This document shows positions 36,491 to 47,247 of a stretch of 64,000 nt of DNA, in pieces (position 1 is the stretch's first letter; each line of letters begins with the position of its first letter). The notes under the pieces were generated by a model. That model had not been told where the DNA came from. It saw only the letters and a program-made list of their open reading frames with translations, and searched no databases. A program made the translations under genes and the position numbers. Source of the stretch: Tiliqua scincoides (Eukaryota > Chordata > Lepidosauria > Squamata > Scincidae); the NCBI RefSeq assembly GCF_035046505.1, contig NC_089830.1, positions 6,190,315 through 6,254,314 of the forward strand, in the 5' to 3' direction.

Positions 36491-36848
36491 CAGTGGTTCT
36501 CACACATTTAGCACTGGGACCCACTGGGACATAATGAGAATCTGCCGGGACCCACCAGAAGAGATGTCATGACCTGGAAGTGTCATCATCATGCAGGAAA
36601 ATTTTTAACTGTCCTAGGCTGCGATCCTACCCACACTTACCCAGGAGTAAGTTTCCTTTACTATCATTGTTAAAAGAATATATATAGTAGTTTGTTAAAA
36701 GTACAGGTCTATAACATTTCCCCAAATGCAGTCACATGCCATCAAGTCTAATACATTAAAAATAAAATATTGAAATTAATGGGGGACCCACCTGAAATTG
36801 TCTTGCGACCCACCTAGTGGGTCCCAACCCATAGTTTGAGAAACACTG
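36491..36848 (-). mobile_element. hAT family A element (nested), perfect TSD
   Basis: The ends are 'cagtggttctcacacattta' and 'catagtttgagaaacactg'. It is flanked by the perfect direct repeat ccctagtg at 36483-36490 and 36849-36856, which is itself part of the host element's end. Confidence 0.92.
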
Positions 36849-37034
36849 CCCTAGTGATACCCCTGATTTAGAAGCCTGGCATGGGCTTTGATCACAACAA
36901 TTAAAAGACAAGAAAAGTGTCATAGTCAGCGTAACATTTTTGTGTTCTTTGTAAAACAATTTATTTGCAATTACAGCTGAAGCAAAGACGAATGCATGAC
37001 CTGGGCTGCCTTTATGAAGCACAAACAACCTCAT

Positions 37035-38059
37035 CAGGAGTCATCAGAGACGCAGCATGGCTAATTTTAGACAGTAATTATTTGTTTCAACAGGACACAC
37101 CTGAACAGCACAGAGATTGACACAGCCCATTCTTTTTAACACAAGAAGTCACAGGGCTGACTCGAAGAGGCCTCTTCTTCTGCACCCTGCCATGGAGTGC
37201 CCAGGCTTGCTGCCATTTGAGGGGGTCCCTGCTGAACCCTCAGTACTGATGACAGGACCCTCAGGGCTTCATGGGGGTCACAGTGCAGGGATTTGGGGTG
37301 TTTTCCCAGTGTTTTGGGGGTTTTGGGATTTGGGGTGATTTCCCAGTGTTTGGGGGCATGGTACAAAATTCCCAGGTATTCTCTAGTGCCTGTAGAAGGC
37401 AGCCTGAGAGCTACTTGGGGGAGTCATCAAACCACAATACCAGCATCAGAGCACTGTCTGGGGCATCTCTTGTCACCCAGGTAGGGTGGCCAGGTGCCCT
37501 TTTTTTTCCAGGACATGTCCTCTTTTTTAGCCTAGTGTCTTAGATGTCTTAGAAAAGAACTTAGATGTCATCCTTCTCCCTGTGAGCAGGCAGCACATGG
37601 CCTTCTTGTAATAATAAATTATATGTAATCCATTATATATAATATAGTTTTAAATTTAATAATAAGGAATACAGTGTTTAAATTAACCACAGGAAATCCA
37701 TATACGAGTGTTTTTCACTTTTCTTTTGCCATGTCCAACATTTTTCTTGGATGTCCTACACTTTGGGGTGCCTGGTCCTCTTTTGCAGTGATGACATCTG
37801 GTCACCCTTCACCCAGGCATGTCCTGGCAAGAGTCCCATCACCACACTCATGTGCATAAGCGCCATTTGTTTTGTTAGCCAGTCATTGGTACTCTGTACA
37901 ATGACACTTTCAAACTGTAGTCTGGGGAACCCCCTCCCAGGCATCCTTGGAAGAAGATCAATGAGAAGGTGGGTCCTGGCAAAGAAGCTTCTCTGAAACC
38001 CAGGTTGCCCAACACCACTGAACTTCCACCCATTGCAAGGAAGATCAAGGGAGTGCTTC
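37035..38059. other. No recognised gene
   Basis: Short direct repeats of 'tttggggtg...ttttcccagtgttttggggg' type occur at 37283-37355. The remainder is AT-rich with no exon signature. Confidence 0.45.
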
Positions 38060-38218
38060 AGGATACACCCCAGTTAAGCGGTTCCCAAACTTTTTAGCAC
38101 CTGGACCGCTTTTGCTCCCGCTCCCTGGATTGGCTCCGAGGGGGAGTGGCCGCTTGCACGCTGGGGTGAGGATCCCTGCAAAACTTAGTGCTTTGCCCCC
38201 CCTGTAGCTACGCCACTG
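38060..38218. mobile_element. Degraded hAT ends
   Basis: 'gcggttcccaaactttttag' (family A/B end) is followed by GC-rich sequence ending 'ctgtagctacgccactg'. The latter is in inverted orientation to the MITE at 38547. Confidence 0.55.
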
Positions 38219-38546
38219 CGCCCGGTCCTCGGAGGACACTCCGGCGCTCCCAGGACGGCCGAGCCCGAGAGAGCGTCCCGCATCAAAGGCATCGCAAGGC
38301 AGGAAGCGCTTCCCAGCCGGCAGGAGAAGCGAACCCGCGCCCCCGGCTCTCCCAGCCGGAGTGGGAAGGGCCAGTGTGTTGAACCCCTGTTCCCAGCAGC
38401 GGAGGATGGGCGGGAGCTGCGATGGCCAATCCCGCTGCGCCTGCCAGTCATCTTCTCCCTGCCTGGCCTACCTTGCAGGACTGTTGTGGGGATAAAGACC
38501 CAAGCGCCCCAGAGGGAGGGCCGGATGGGAGCGCGGCAGGGAGGAG
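38219..38546. other. Short CpG-rich island between inverted hAT ends
   Basis: This stretch of about 330 bp is clearly richer in CpG than its surroundings (for example 'cggtcctcgg', 'ctccggcgctcc', 'gcgaacccgcgcccccgg', 'ggagcgcggcag'). It lies exactly between an outgoing and an incoming 'gtggcgtagc' end. It includes a piece of the MIR-like SINE near 38455-38500. No start codon and exon structure that I trust is visible. It could be an unmethylated regulatory island or simply young GC-rich transposon interior. Confidence 0.5.
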
Positions 38547-38760
38547 AAGTGGCGTAGCTAGAGGGGGTGCAAAGCACTAAGTCTTACAGGGAGCCTCACC
38601 AAGGCGTGCAAGGAGCCCCTCCCCTCCCCTTTGGAGCCATTCCAGGCTGGGGGGAGCAAAACGGAGACCAATGCCAGAGAAGACCCATTTTGCCCTTCCA
38701 TGCCACGGCGAGGCTCCCTGCAAGACTTGGTGCTTTGTACCCCCTCTAGCTATGCCACTG
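38547..38760. mobile_element. Short hAT MITE with long TIRs
   Basis: The 214-bp unit has about 36-base inverted termini ('agtggcgtagctagaggggg' / 'ccccctctagctatgccact', followed inward by 'gcaaagcactaag' / 'cttggtgctttg'). No clear 8-bp duplication. Confidence 0.75.
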
Positions 38761-39354
38761 GACTCTTCTGCCTGCCACCATTCCATCCCGCTCTTCTTCC
38801 AGGGCACTTGAACCTTTATCCTCACAACAGCACCGCCAGGTAGGCCAGGCAGGGAGGAGATGACTGGCAGGCGCGACAGCGATGCGCCCCACAAAACTGA
38901 GCACTTTGCACCTCCTCTAGCTACCCTGGCGAAGGGCCAGTGCCTCCTCTCCCCACTGAAACAGTTGTGGGTGCACTGTTGGGGGCTCTGGGACTGGAAC
39001 GCCTGCATTTATACAAGCGGGCAAGCTACTGTGTGTATATGTGGAGGGGGGGGGGAATCAGTGGGCGTCATGACACTCAGCAAAGCCACCAGCAAAAAGG
39101 TGGCTTGGCTGACCACTCCTCCTGTGGCTTCTTTCCACTCTGAACCTGAAGCTGTAGCACATTTCATCCCCCCCTCTGGATATGAATTGTTGCTTCAAGC
39201 AAATGTATAAAACTTGAATGGGGAGACTTCAAAAATCCCAAGAAAACATGAAAAGTACATCACACTATGCGCCTTCATGTGCTGACTCTGAAGTCTCACT
39301 GTGATAGGGCTTCCTCCCAGGTAAACTTACATAGGTAGGTTTGTAGTTTTACTG

Positions 39355-39433
39355 CATGTATCTACTCAGGAGTAAGGCACTTTAAGTTCAGTGGCATTTA
39401 CTCCCAGGTAAGTGTGTCATAGAATTGCAGCCT
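39355..39433. mobile_element. Palindromic MITE
   Basis: 'tctactcaggagtaaggcac', 'tttactcccaggtaagtgtg' and 'agaattgcagcct' are the unit described at 27957. Confidence 0.7.
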
Positions 39434-40858
39434 AAATATAGCATGAGCTGTGTATTGTTTCTCAGGAAACCCTTGGGAGAGATGGTAGGCAGTTCCCTCT
39501 GGGGGAGAGCATGGTCCTGTTTTACTTTCTCATCTCTACTTTCATCCATTCAGTCCCCCTCCTCTTCCATCCATCTGCTTCCAGGCTCATAAGCCCCTAG
39601 GGAAATTTCTCAATTTGCCTCCTGTTGAGCCGGATGCTCAGATTCTTCCAAAAACATTTTAAGGGCAGCACTTTTGCTGATGATGTTGCTGCTCCTGTTG
39701 TAGGAGAAATTCTGGTGCCCCACCCCCCAACCTCCTCTCAGTAGGTTCAGTACAGGACCCCCCCCTAAACACCTGTAATAGCGGCACTTTCCAAAGAGCT
39801 CTGGTGGAGTGTTGCTGCCTCACCTTCTGCCCCCACACTGCTCGTCCCTGGCGGGTACCGCATATTATTTGACCTTCAGTAAGCACTAACCTCCCAACGT
39901 AAGCACACGGCTGCTATTCACACACTTTATTCCAAATAAAGCATTGCCATTGTGGTGTGACATTAGGAAGGTCCCCAGTGGTGTACAGCTGTCTCTCAGT
40001 ACACAACTCACCTTTCCACACCTGCGCATGTTCTTAATTTTGGTGGGGGGGTCATTGGAAGGTTCTTTTGATGCTAATGCTCCTTTCATGTCTGCAGACC
40101 TGGCAAGTCGCTTTGGAAAAATGCACACACCAGCAGAGACTTTGCCTGCAGACCTTCCAGGTTCACCAGGAAGGGGACGTCGTAGCACAAAGCTGGCCCA
40201 GATGCAGACATGAGACTCTGAGGAGCTTCACACTCCAAGGTGGATAGATGAGAGCTTTAGATCCTGGGGGCTTGTAGGTTCTTAATGCTTCATTGGGTCA
40301 AAGATTTAAAAAAAAACTTTTCTCATTATTTGGCATTCATTCAAACAGTGTCTTGAAGAAGTTCCCTGAGAGTCAAGCTGTGTCCGGAGGGTGACAGGCA
40401 GCATGATGCTCCACCCTGCCCTAACATGTCTCTTTTGGGAAGTATGTGTGTGTCTGTGAGTCAGTGTTTTCTTAGCTGAACCTTATTAAGTCTAAATGGA
40501 GCTCTTAATTAACTGCTGATCAGCTCTGAAAACATCCCAAGAATTGAAGGCCTGCTTTCAGTTTCCCTGTTGTGAAGCACACTGATGGGATCATGCGAGA
40601 GCATTGATGACTTTCCTAGCTATGTGCAAGTGTCTGCTGTGTTCATGCATCTTGTGAGCACATGACTGCAATCATGACAGACTGCAGGATGGGCCAGTTT
40701 GTCAGGAGAGGGAACACAGCCACACACCCCCTCGTGTCTTCTGCTCATGTGGCTAGGAATCCTGGTTTTCACAGATTGTGGCTCGTGGGAAGCCAAGACT
40801 GTGGTTTAACTCTAGTAGCTTAACCAGCTAAGCTACCAGCTAAGCTACCAAAACCAGC

Positions 40859-40928
40859 TTAACCCATTTCTGCCCAGCCCACAGGTGTACCTACATTTGA
40901 TCCCTGTTGCGTATATGCATTGGCTTAA
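40859..40928. mobile_element. piggyBac-like MITE, second copy
   Basis: TTAA at 40859-40862 and 40925-40928 flank 'cccatttctgcccagcccac' and 'tccctgttgcgtatatgcat'. It matches 7592-7674 but lacks the 'gttgggcagaa' right terminal block. Confidence 0.6.
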
Positions 40929-41336
40929 ACACCCTGGTTTCTAAGCCAGAATTACATCACTGTTCCTGGCTTTACACAAACCATGACCATGCTTTCAGCA
41001 AACTAGGATATCCACCTCATGGCACTGCAGAGGAGCTGCCAACAGTCAGAGGAAGAGGAGCATTTGGGTTGGGGCTGCATAAATGATTCCAACAACTGGG
41101 GAGAGCCAAGGGGGTGCTGTCGCTTGCCATGCTAGGAGAGCGGTTTGAAATCTTGAAAATGTCAGTGACAAGAAGGATAACAGCTGGAAAACCTCCTGCC
41201 TGCATGATTTGCGTGGCTTGCCTGTGAAAAAGCTCAGTGTTCCTGAAGCTAAGAGGAAGTTGGCTATGCCATTGAAGGATAACAGCTGGAGTTTGAAGGT
41301 TTCTCTATACATAGAACAACATTGTAAAGACCCTTA

Positions 41337-42043
41337 GGGCACAATCCTAACCAGGTCTACTCAGAAGTAAGTCCTATTTTGTTCAATGGGGCTTACTCTC
41401 AGGTAATAGTTGGCAACCTTCAGTCTCGAAAGACTATGGTATCGCGCTCTGAATGGTGGTTCTGGAACAGCCTCTCGTGTGGCTGAAAAGGCCAATTTGG
41501 GAGTGACAATCCCTTCCACACTGGGAGCAAGTGCAGTCTGTCCCTGGTCTGTCTCCCTGGCTGTGGGCCTTCCTTCTTTGCCTCAGACTGCTGGCCAAGT
41601 GTCTGTTCAAACTGGGAAAGGCCATGCTGCACAGCCTGCCTCCAAGCGGGCCGCTCAGAGGCCAAGGTTTCCCACCTGTTGAGGTCCACTCCTAAGGCCT
41701 TCAGATCCCTCTTGCAGATGTCCTTGTATCGCAGCTGTGGTCTACCTGTAGGGTGCTTTCCTTGCACAAGTTCTCCATAGAGGAGATCCTTTGGGATCCG
41801 GCCATCATCCATTCTCACGACATGACCGACATGACCGAGCCAACGCAGGCGTCTCTGTTTCAGCAGTGCATACATGCTAGGGATTCCAGCATGTTCCAGG
41901 ACTGTGTTGTTTGGAACTTCATCCTGGGTGGAGCCTGGGTGGACATCCGATCTTGGGGAGAATCTTGAAGAGGCCGTCCCTGCTGACCAGGTCGAAAGCC
42001 TTCGTGAAGGCTTCTCAGGAAAGTGTGGTTAGGATTGCAGCCT
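41337..42043. mobile_element. Palindromic MITE split by an RTE-like LINE
   Basis: Left half 41337-41406 ('ggcacaatcctaaccaggtc', 'ggggcttactctcaggtaa') and right half 42014-42043 ('ctcaggaaagtgtggttagg', 'attgcagcc') together equal the intact copy at 49062-49152. The LINE lies between them. Confidence 0.75.
41407..42013 (-). mobile_element. RTE-like LINE with internal deletion
   Basis: From the 3' end it carries the usual C-terminal region up to 41925 (LRWLGHV is followed by a duplicated GHV). It then jumps to codons for AFDLVSRDGLFKILPKIGCP at 41935-42005, a reverse transcriptase palm segment that normally lies several hundred codons upstream. The copy therefore lost the RT core between these parts. 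This fragment ties the family to RTE-type reverse transcriptases. Confidence 0.85.
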
Positions 42044-42203
42044 TATTAGGTCTAGGAAGCCTGCCTATGTAAACAGCCTTGAACAATATCTGAAGAATAC
42101 TCTGAGAAGAAAACCAGTATGTAAATACAGTAACAAAAAATGAATGAATGAGTCAGAGTGCCATGCAGGGACTGGGGAGACCTGACTTTGAAACTCACTG
42201 GGC

Positions 42204-42541
42204 CAGCGTTTCTCAAACTGTGGGTCAGGACCCACTTGGTGGGTTGCAAGCCAATTTCAGTTGGGTCCCCATTCATTTCAATATTTTTAATATATTAGGC
42301 TTGATACTACCATGGTACGTGACAGCATCTGGGGAAATATTATAGGTCTGTACTTTTAATAGGCTACTATTATGCTTTTACCAATGATAGTAAAACTTAC
42401 TCCTAGGTAAGTGTGGGTAGGATTGCTAAAAATGTTCCTGCTTGATTATGTCACTTCCGGGCGTGACATCACTTCCAGTGAGTTCTAACAGATTCTCATT
42501 CTAAAAAGTGGGTCCTGGTGCTAAACATTTGAGAACGACTG
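42204..42541 (+). mobile_element. hAT family A element
   Basis: The ends are 'cagcgtttctcaaactgtgg' and 'atttgagaacgactg'; the flanks are cactgggc (42196-42203) and cgctgggc (42542-42549). Confidence 0.85.
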
Positions 42542-42687
42542 CGCTGGGCCATCATGGACTAATACAATCTTTCAGCCTAACCTACCTCACTGTTGTAAAA
42601 ATAAAAGAAAATATTGTAAAAATAAAAGAAAGTAACCTGTGTACACTGGCCCAACTTCCTTGGAGGAACAGCGGGACAGTATAGCAG

Positions 42688-42715
42688 AGATGATGATGAT
42701 GATGATGATGATGAT
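42688..42715. repeat. (GAT)n microsatellite
   Basis: About nine GAT/ATG units in a row. Confidence 0.95.
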
Positions 42716-44134
42716 ACTGGCCCTTACAAAACCACCAGCTGTACCCATCTGCATGTAAGTTTTCCGTTCTGGACCAGTTATTATTGAAGATCTTTCTGTA
42801 TCAGTGTTCAACAAAAGAATTCACAAAGCAATCAATGCAGTCCAAGGAAACAGTTGCTGTTTTCCTGTTGCAGGGGGCTTCTAGGAAGACACTGGCAAAA
42901 AGCCCCTGGAAAGGCACCAGGGCAGGGCAGGGGCAGGAGCTTTGCCCCTGCTGGAGGTAAGGGAACCACCACTTGCAAAGAGGCCTCTTAGGGCCAAATC
43001 ACCCACAACCAGAAATGTTACTCTCTTTGCCCCTGTGCGGATCTGGATCCCAACCCCCAGGGCCAGTCCAAGGCCTCCAGGCACTTGGGGTGAGGTAGCT
43101 AATGCTGCCCCCTCCAGCCTAGCAATGTACCAGTCACGGCTTCTCCCGTTCCCTGCATTAGAAAAGGAGGACAGAACAGAAGGTTGGAGAAAAGGAGAGT
43201 GGTGAGCCAGGGTGTCAACATATCAAGCAAACCACTCTCCTCCCCCCTTTCCCCTTTCCAACCCAGGGAGTGGGTAATAGGAAGTGGAGGCCTGGAATGG
43301 CTCCGATGGTGAGTGGGAGGGTTTGCTTACATGGTGCATTGCAGCACCTGCAATACTTACTGCACCAGTCTCCGGTAGCTATGCCACTGAATGTGCCTTC
43401 TCACCTTCCCTGCTGGGTCTTGGGCAGGGGCTGGGCGATCGGTCTGCTTGTCTCTGCCAGTCCTCGGAATTGCTTGTCAGAGTGGAAAGCAGCCTGGCAG
43501 CTGCAGGCTACTGTGATTGTCAAATATTAAACCTGGCACACTTCTCAGCAAAAACAGCACAAAAGTCCAAGAGAGAAACCCCCAGTGGCACCTTCTGCCA
43601 CCTCCTGCTACAGTGTAAGTGAATGACCCCAAGCCTGCCAGGCTCAGTCCGAGTGCCCTTGCCAAAAAAGAACAAGAAGAAATTACAGGTGACCTCTGCC
43701 TGGGTCAAGCCTAGTTTGCACTGGTTGAGTCCAGCCAGGTGGCTGTCTTTGCTCTCTGCATTCAGAATTTCTTGAGAGTCTGCAGTTGTTAAAGGCGCAG
43801 GGACCACACCTGGTAACCTTTGGGTGCCTCCCAGTTGCCAGTCACCCTGCGGGAAACCATATATGGCTCTCTCAAGATGACATGTACAGCGAGTCCTCAG
43901 TCTTTTTTCATACAAAATTGTTTCCTTAGCAAGCTGATGAGGAAAAAAAAAAAATCAATTCCCAGCGGGGGGCCACTGTCTTTGTAAAATTTGCACATTC
44001 TCCCCATGTCTGCATCAGGGATGCGCAGTGTGCAGTTTTGTGACCAGAAATATGCTGTAGGAACTTAATTCTTGTTTACATGTATTGATTTATTTTGCTG
44101 CTTAACAACTTTGTGAACTTTTTGTTGAGAGCTT

Positions 44135-44197
<63 letters not shown>

Positions 44198-46776
44198 AAT
44201 CAATTAGCCAGTGGTAAAATTGGTTTCATTATAAGTTTTTCTGCTTAAAATTGCAGTTTCCAAGAACCCACTGAAAACTTTAAGTGAGGACTTGCTGTAG
44301 TTCAGTGAGGTAGGCTAAACTCAGCTTTGCATAGCTTGAAGTGAGACTTGAGAACCCTTGTGGTCTGCTGGTGGGTCATGTCAAGGAAGCTTTAGGATAC
44401 AACCCCATATTTTCTCAGTGCAAAGAGAGCACTCTCGGGCTCTTTCAACAGTTCAAGCTTCGTTAATCCATATGAAATGATCCTGCACATGTGTGTTTGC
44501 CTGAGAACTGTTTGCCTGAGAAATGACTCACCAGTTTGGATTGAATCCTTCCAAGCCAAAAGCCGGTAATGCCTTCAAGGGGAGCCATCAAAGTGACACA
44601 AGTCCTCAGGCAGCTTGTGGCTGCTCCCAGTGCTGCTAGGATTTCAAGTCTGTGGCTTTTGGATTCCTTTTGAGGGACCAGCACAGCCATCTATGATGTT
44701 ATGTAATCCTAGCTCATGTCATGCGTGCAAGAGCCACAGTGACCAATAGGCACCAGGTGAAACTAGACCAGTGGTCTACTGCCACTGCCTGACTTTTGCT
44801 TGCTCTTGGTCAGTCCAGCTATCTGCACTGTTTCTCTGTTGTGTGGTCTTGTGGAAGCCATATTGGATTGAGAGGGGACTCAAGAGCTGTCTCTAAAACT
44901 TCCTTCACAGGGCCTGAGATCTCAGGCTCAGAAGGAAGCAAACTGAGAAGTGTGCCCAGAAGTGTGCTCAAGTCTAAGAGCCCAATCCTGAGGTCCGTGG
45001 CATGGCTCCACACCGCAGACCATAGTTGCAAACATCTAGGATGAGGAGGCTCTTCCTCTTAAATGAAGGATAATAAACGTCAAAATAAAAAATAAGTGGC
45101 AGAAGATAAAAACGCTCTAAAGAAGATATTTCAAGCTGATTTTGTGGGGCTGGCTATGGAGTGTGTTGGGAGAAGCTGCACTGCTGCCCACAGACCAGCT
45201 GATCTTACATGATGGAGGACAAGGGGGGAGAAGGCACATCCCAGACTCAACTGAACAAGGAGCTCAGTAGGCATGTGAATGTCTTTTCACCTCCCTTCTG
45301 CTGCTGGGTTCTCTCACAGTGGGCAGTTGTGCCACCCCCCACAGCAGCTGACATTGCCCCTGTGGCTCCTTCATGCATATGTGCAGAGGAGGAGTAGCAA
45401 CTGCTGTAGCCACAGGAGAGGTGGGCTCAGCCCCCTTCTATTGCCACAGTGCTCTCGAGAGCAAGGGAGGGGGCAGGTTCAGGAAAAGGGTGCATTTTGG
45501 CTTGGCAGTGCTGCCCCTGAGCCCTTTCCCAGTCCTCTTGGAGGACAGAGGCTCTGCTGCTGAAGCCGTGGTGGTACGGGCATGTGGCACTGCACTCAGA
45601 GGAAGCTTTCTGTGGGAGGGAAAGGAAGGAGCGTCAAGAGAATGCTTTTAATGCATCTGTTTCACCTCCTCCATCCCACTCTCCCACAACTCACTGCAGG
45701 TTCTCCTTATCTAATTTGGAAATAAAAGTTTGAGAGCTGATGGGTACCTCCTTGGAGCTGGAGTCCAAGCCCATGCTGATCCCTCCCCGATAGGATTTAC
45801 AAAGGCCTTCACTTTGGTATGCCCCCCATTTGGACCTGGGGGAAAGTATGCAACTGTCGTCCTCTGGCACCTGCATTGAACTCTTGACTGGCTGTGCAGA
45901 CCGTCCATTTGGCCACTGTCCACATATTACAGGTACTCCCTGAGAAAGAAGTCCTGTGGTGTCCTGTGGGGGTGGGGTGGGAAGGAACACCAGTACATGC
46001 CTCCTTGGCTGACCTTGTTCGGTTCCATCTAGCTGGGGACCCAGAGCTCCAAACCTGACCTATGGGGGCCAATGACGCCACTCGTCATGGATCAATTGTC
46101 AAAGTCCTCTATAATTTCCCCTGCTTAGCAACACTTCACAGGCCTGGGGAGGTATCCAGTTACCTGCTGTTGCTGCTAGTTCTGCTTGTTGCATGTTAAC
46201 TAGACACCCGCAGATTGCGGTCACAGTGCTGAACACCTATTGCTGGCAGAAGCCTTGACCGTACAGCTGACTGAGAAGACTTGGTGGGCAGTAGGCATGT
46301 GTTCTGGGGAGCAGCGTGTAACCCAGATGCCTCCAAGCTGATTTTAATTTTCTTCTAAATTCTTAATAAGTCATAAGTATCTGTTTATCCTGTTTATATT
46401 TTGAAATAGGCTGAGAACATGGGACTCTGAAAAAAAAATGTTTCCAGTTGAGTGTCACAGCTCCTAAGGCATTCCCCTCCACCTTCTTGCTTACTCTCGG
46501 AAAGGGAACATTCCAGATGGGGCCAGCCCTCCTCCATGAACTGCCCTTGCTTTTGGGCAGTTTGGTCAGCATCTTTCCACTTGTGGCTTATGGCAGCTGC
46601 ACTGCTGGCAAGAGATTATGGACCCACTTCTTGTTAAAACAGCTTGTTGCTGGCCTTGGCTTGATCTTGGCATCCCCAGCAAAGCTGCCTGTGATCAAGA
46701 AGTCACAGTCATTATCAGTTATCAGTCATTTGTTGAATGCTGGCATAGTGAAATATTATATATGAAAGTGCTTTGA
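42716..46776. other. No recognised gene
   Basis: It contains a degraded hAT end near 43375-43390 ('ggtagctatgccactg'), low-copy sequence at 43080-43270 shared with 12.3 and 19.8 kb, and a microsatellite at 44132-44196. The remaining open frames are short and overlap frames on the other strand. Confidence 0.5.
44132..44196. repeat. Compound (CTT)n-(ATT)n microsatellite
   Basis: About eleven CTT units (to 44164) pass directly into about ten ATT units. The neighbouring sequence is AT-rich. Confidence 0.95.
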
Positions 46777-47154
46777 CATTTGTTTCTCAAACTTTTTAAG
46801 CACTGGGACCTGCTTTTTAGAATGACGATCTCTCAGGACCCACTGGAAGTGATGACATTGACCTGGAAGTGATGTCATGGCTGGAAGTGACATCATCAAG
46901 CAGGAAAATTTTTAACAATCCTAGGCTGCAATCCTATCCACACTTACCTAGGAGTAAGTCCCATTTACTATCATTGGTAAAGCATATACATAATAGCCTC
47001 TTAAAAGTATAGGTCTGTAACATTTCCCCAAATGCAGTCACATACCACAGTGGCATCGTCTATTAAAAATAAAATATTGAAATGAATGGGGACCCACCTG
47101 AAATTGTCTTGCAACCCACCAAGTGGGTCCCAACCCACAGTCTGAGAAACACTG
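46777..47154 (-). mobile_element. hAT family A element, inverted
   Basis: It starts 'tttgtttctcaaacttttta' and ends 'agtctgagaaacactg'. The right flank is atctagtg. After it, 'gtgggtcctaacctac' and 'gtttgagaaacaccactga' form a second, repeated end. Confidence 0.8.
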
Positions 47155-47247
47155 ATCTAGTGGGTCCTAACCTACAAGTTTGAGAAACACCACTGACGCC
47201 GACTTTATTTATTCTTACTACCCGACTCTTCAAATGGGGTTTTTACA

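Larger units (their letters stand above)
35513..36865. mobile_element. Older hAT element holding two family A insertions
   Basis: The left end 'gttagtgtcacctagggcaa' and the right pieces 'ggtgtcacccctccctaggg', 'cgccctgcaccccctagtg' and 'atacccctg' are parts of the element type at 13603. Family A copies at 35875-36219 and 36491-36848 interrupt it. Confidence 0.65.
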
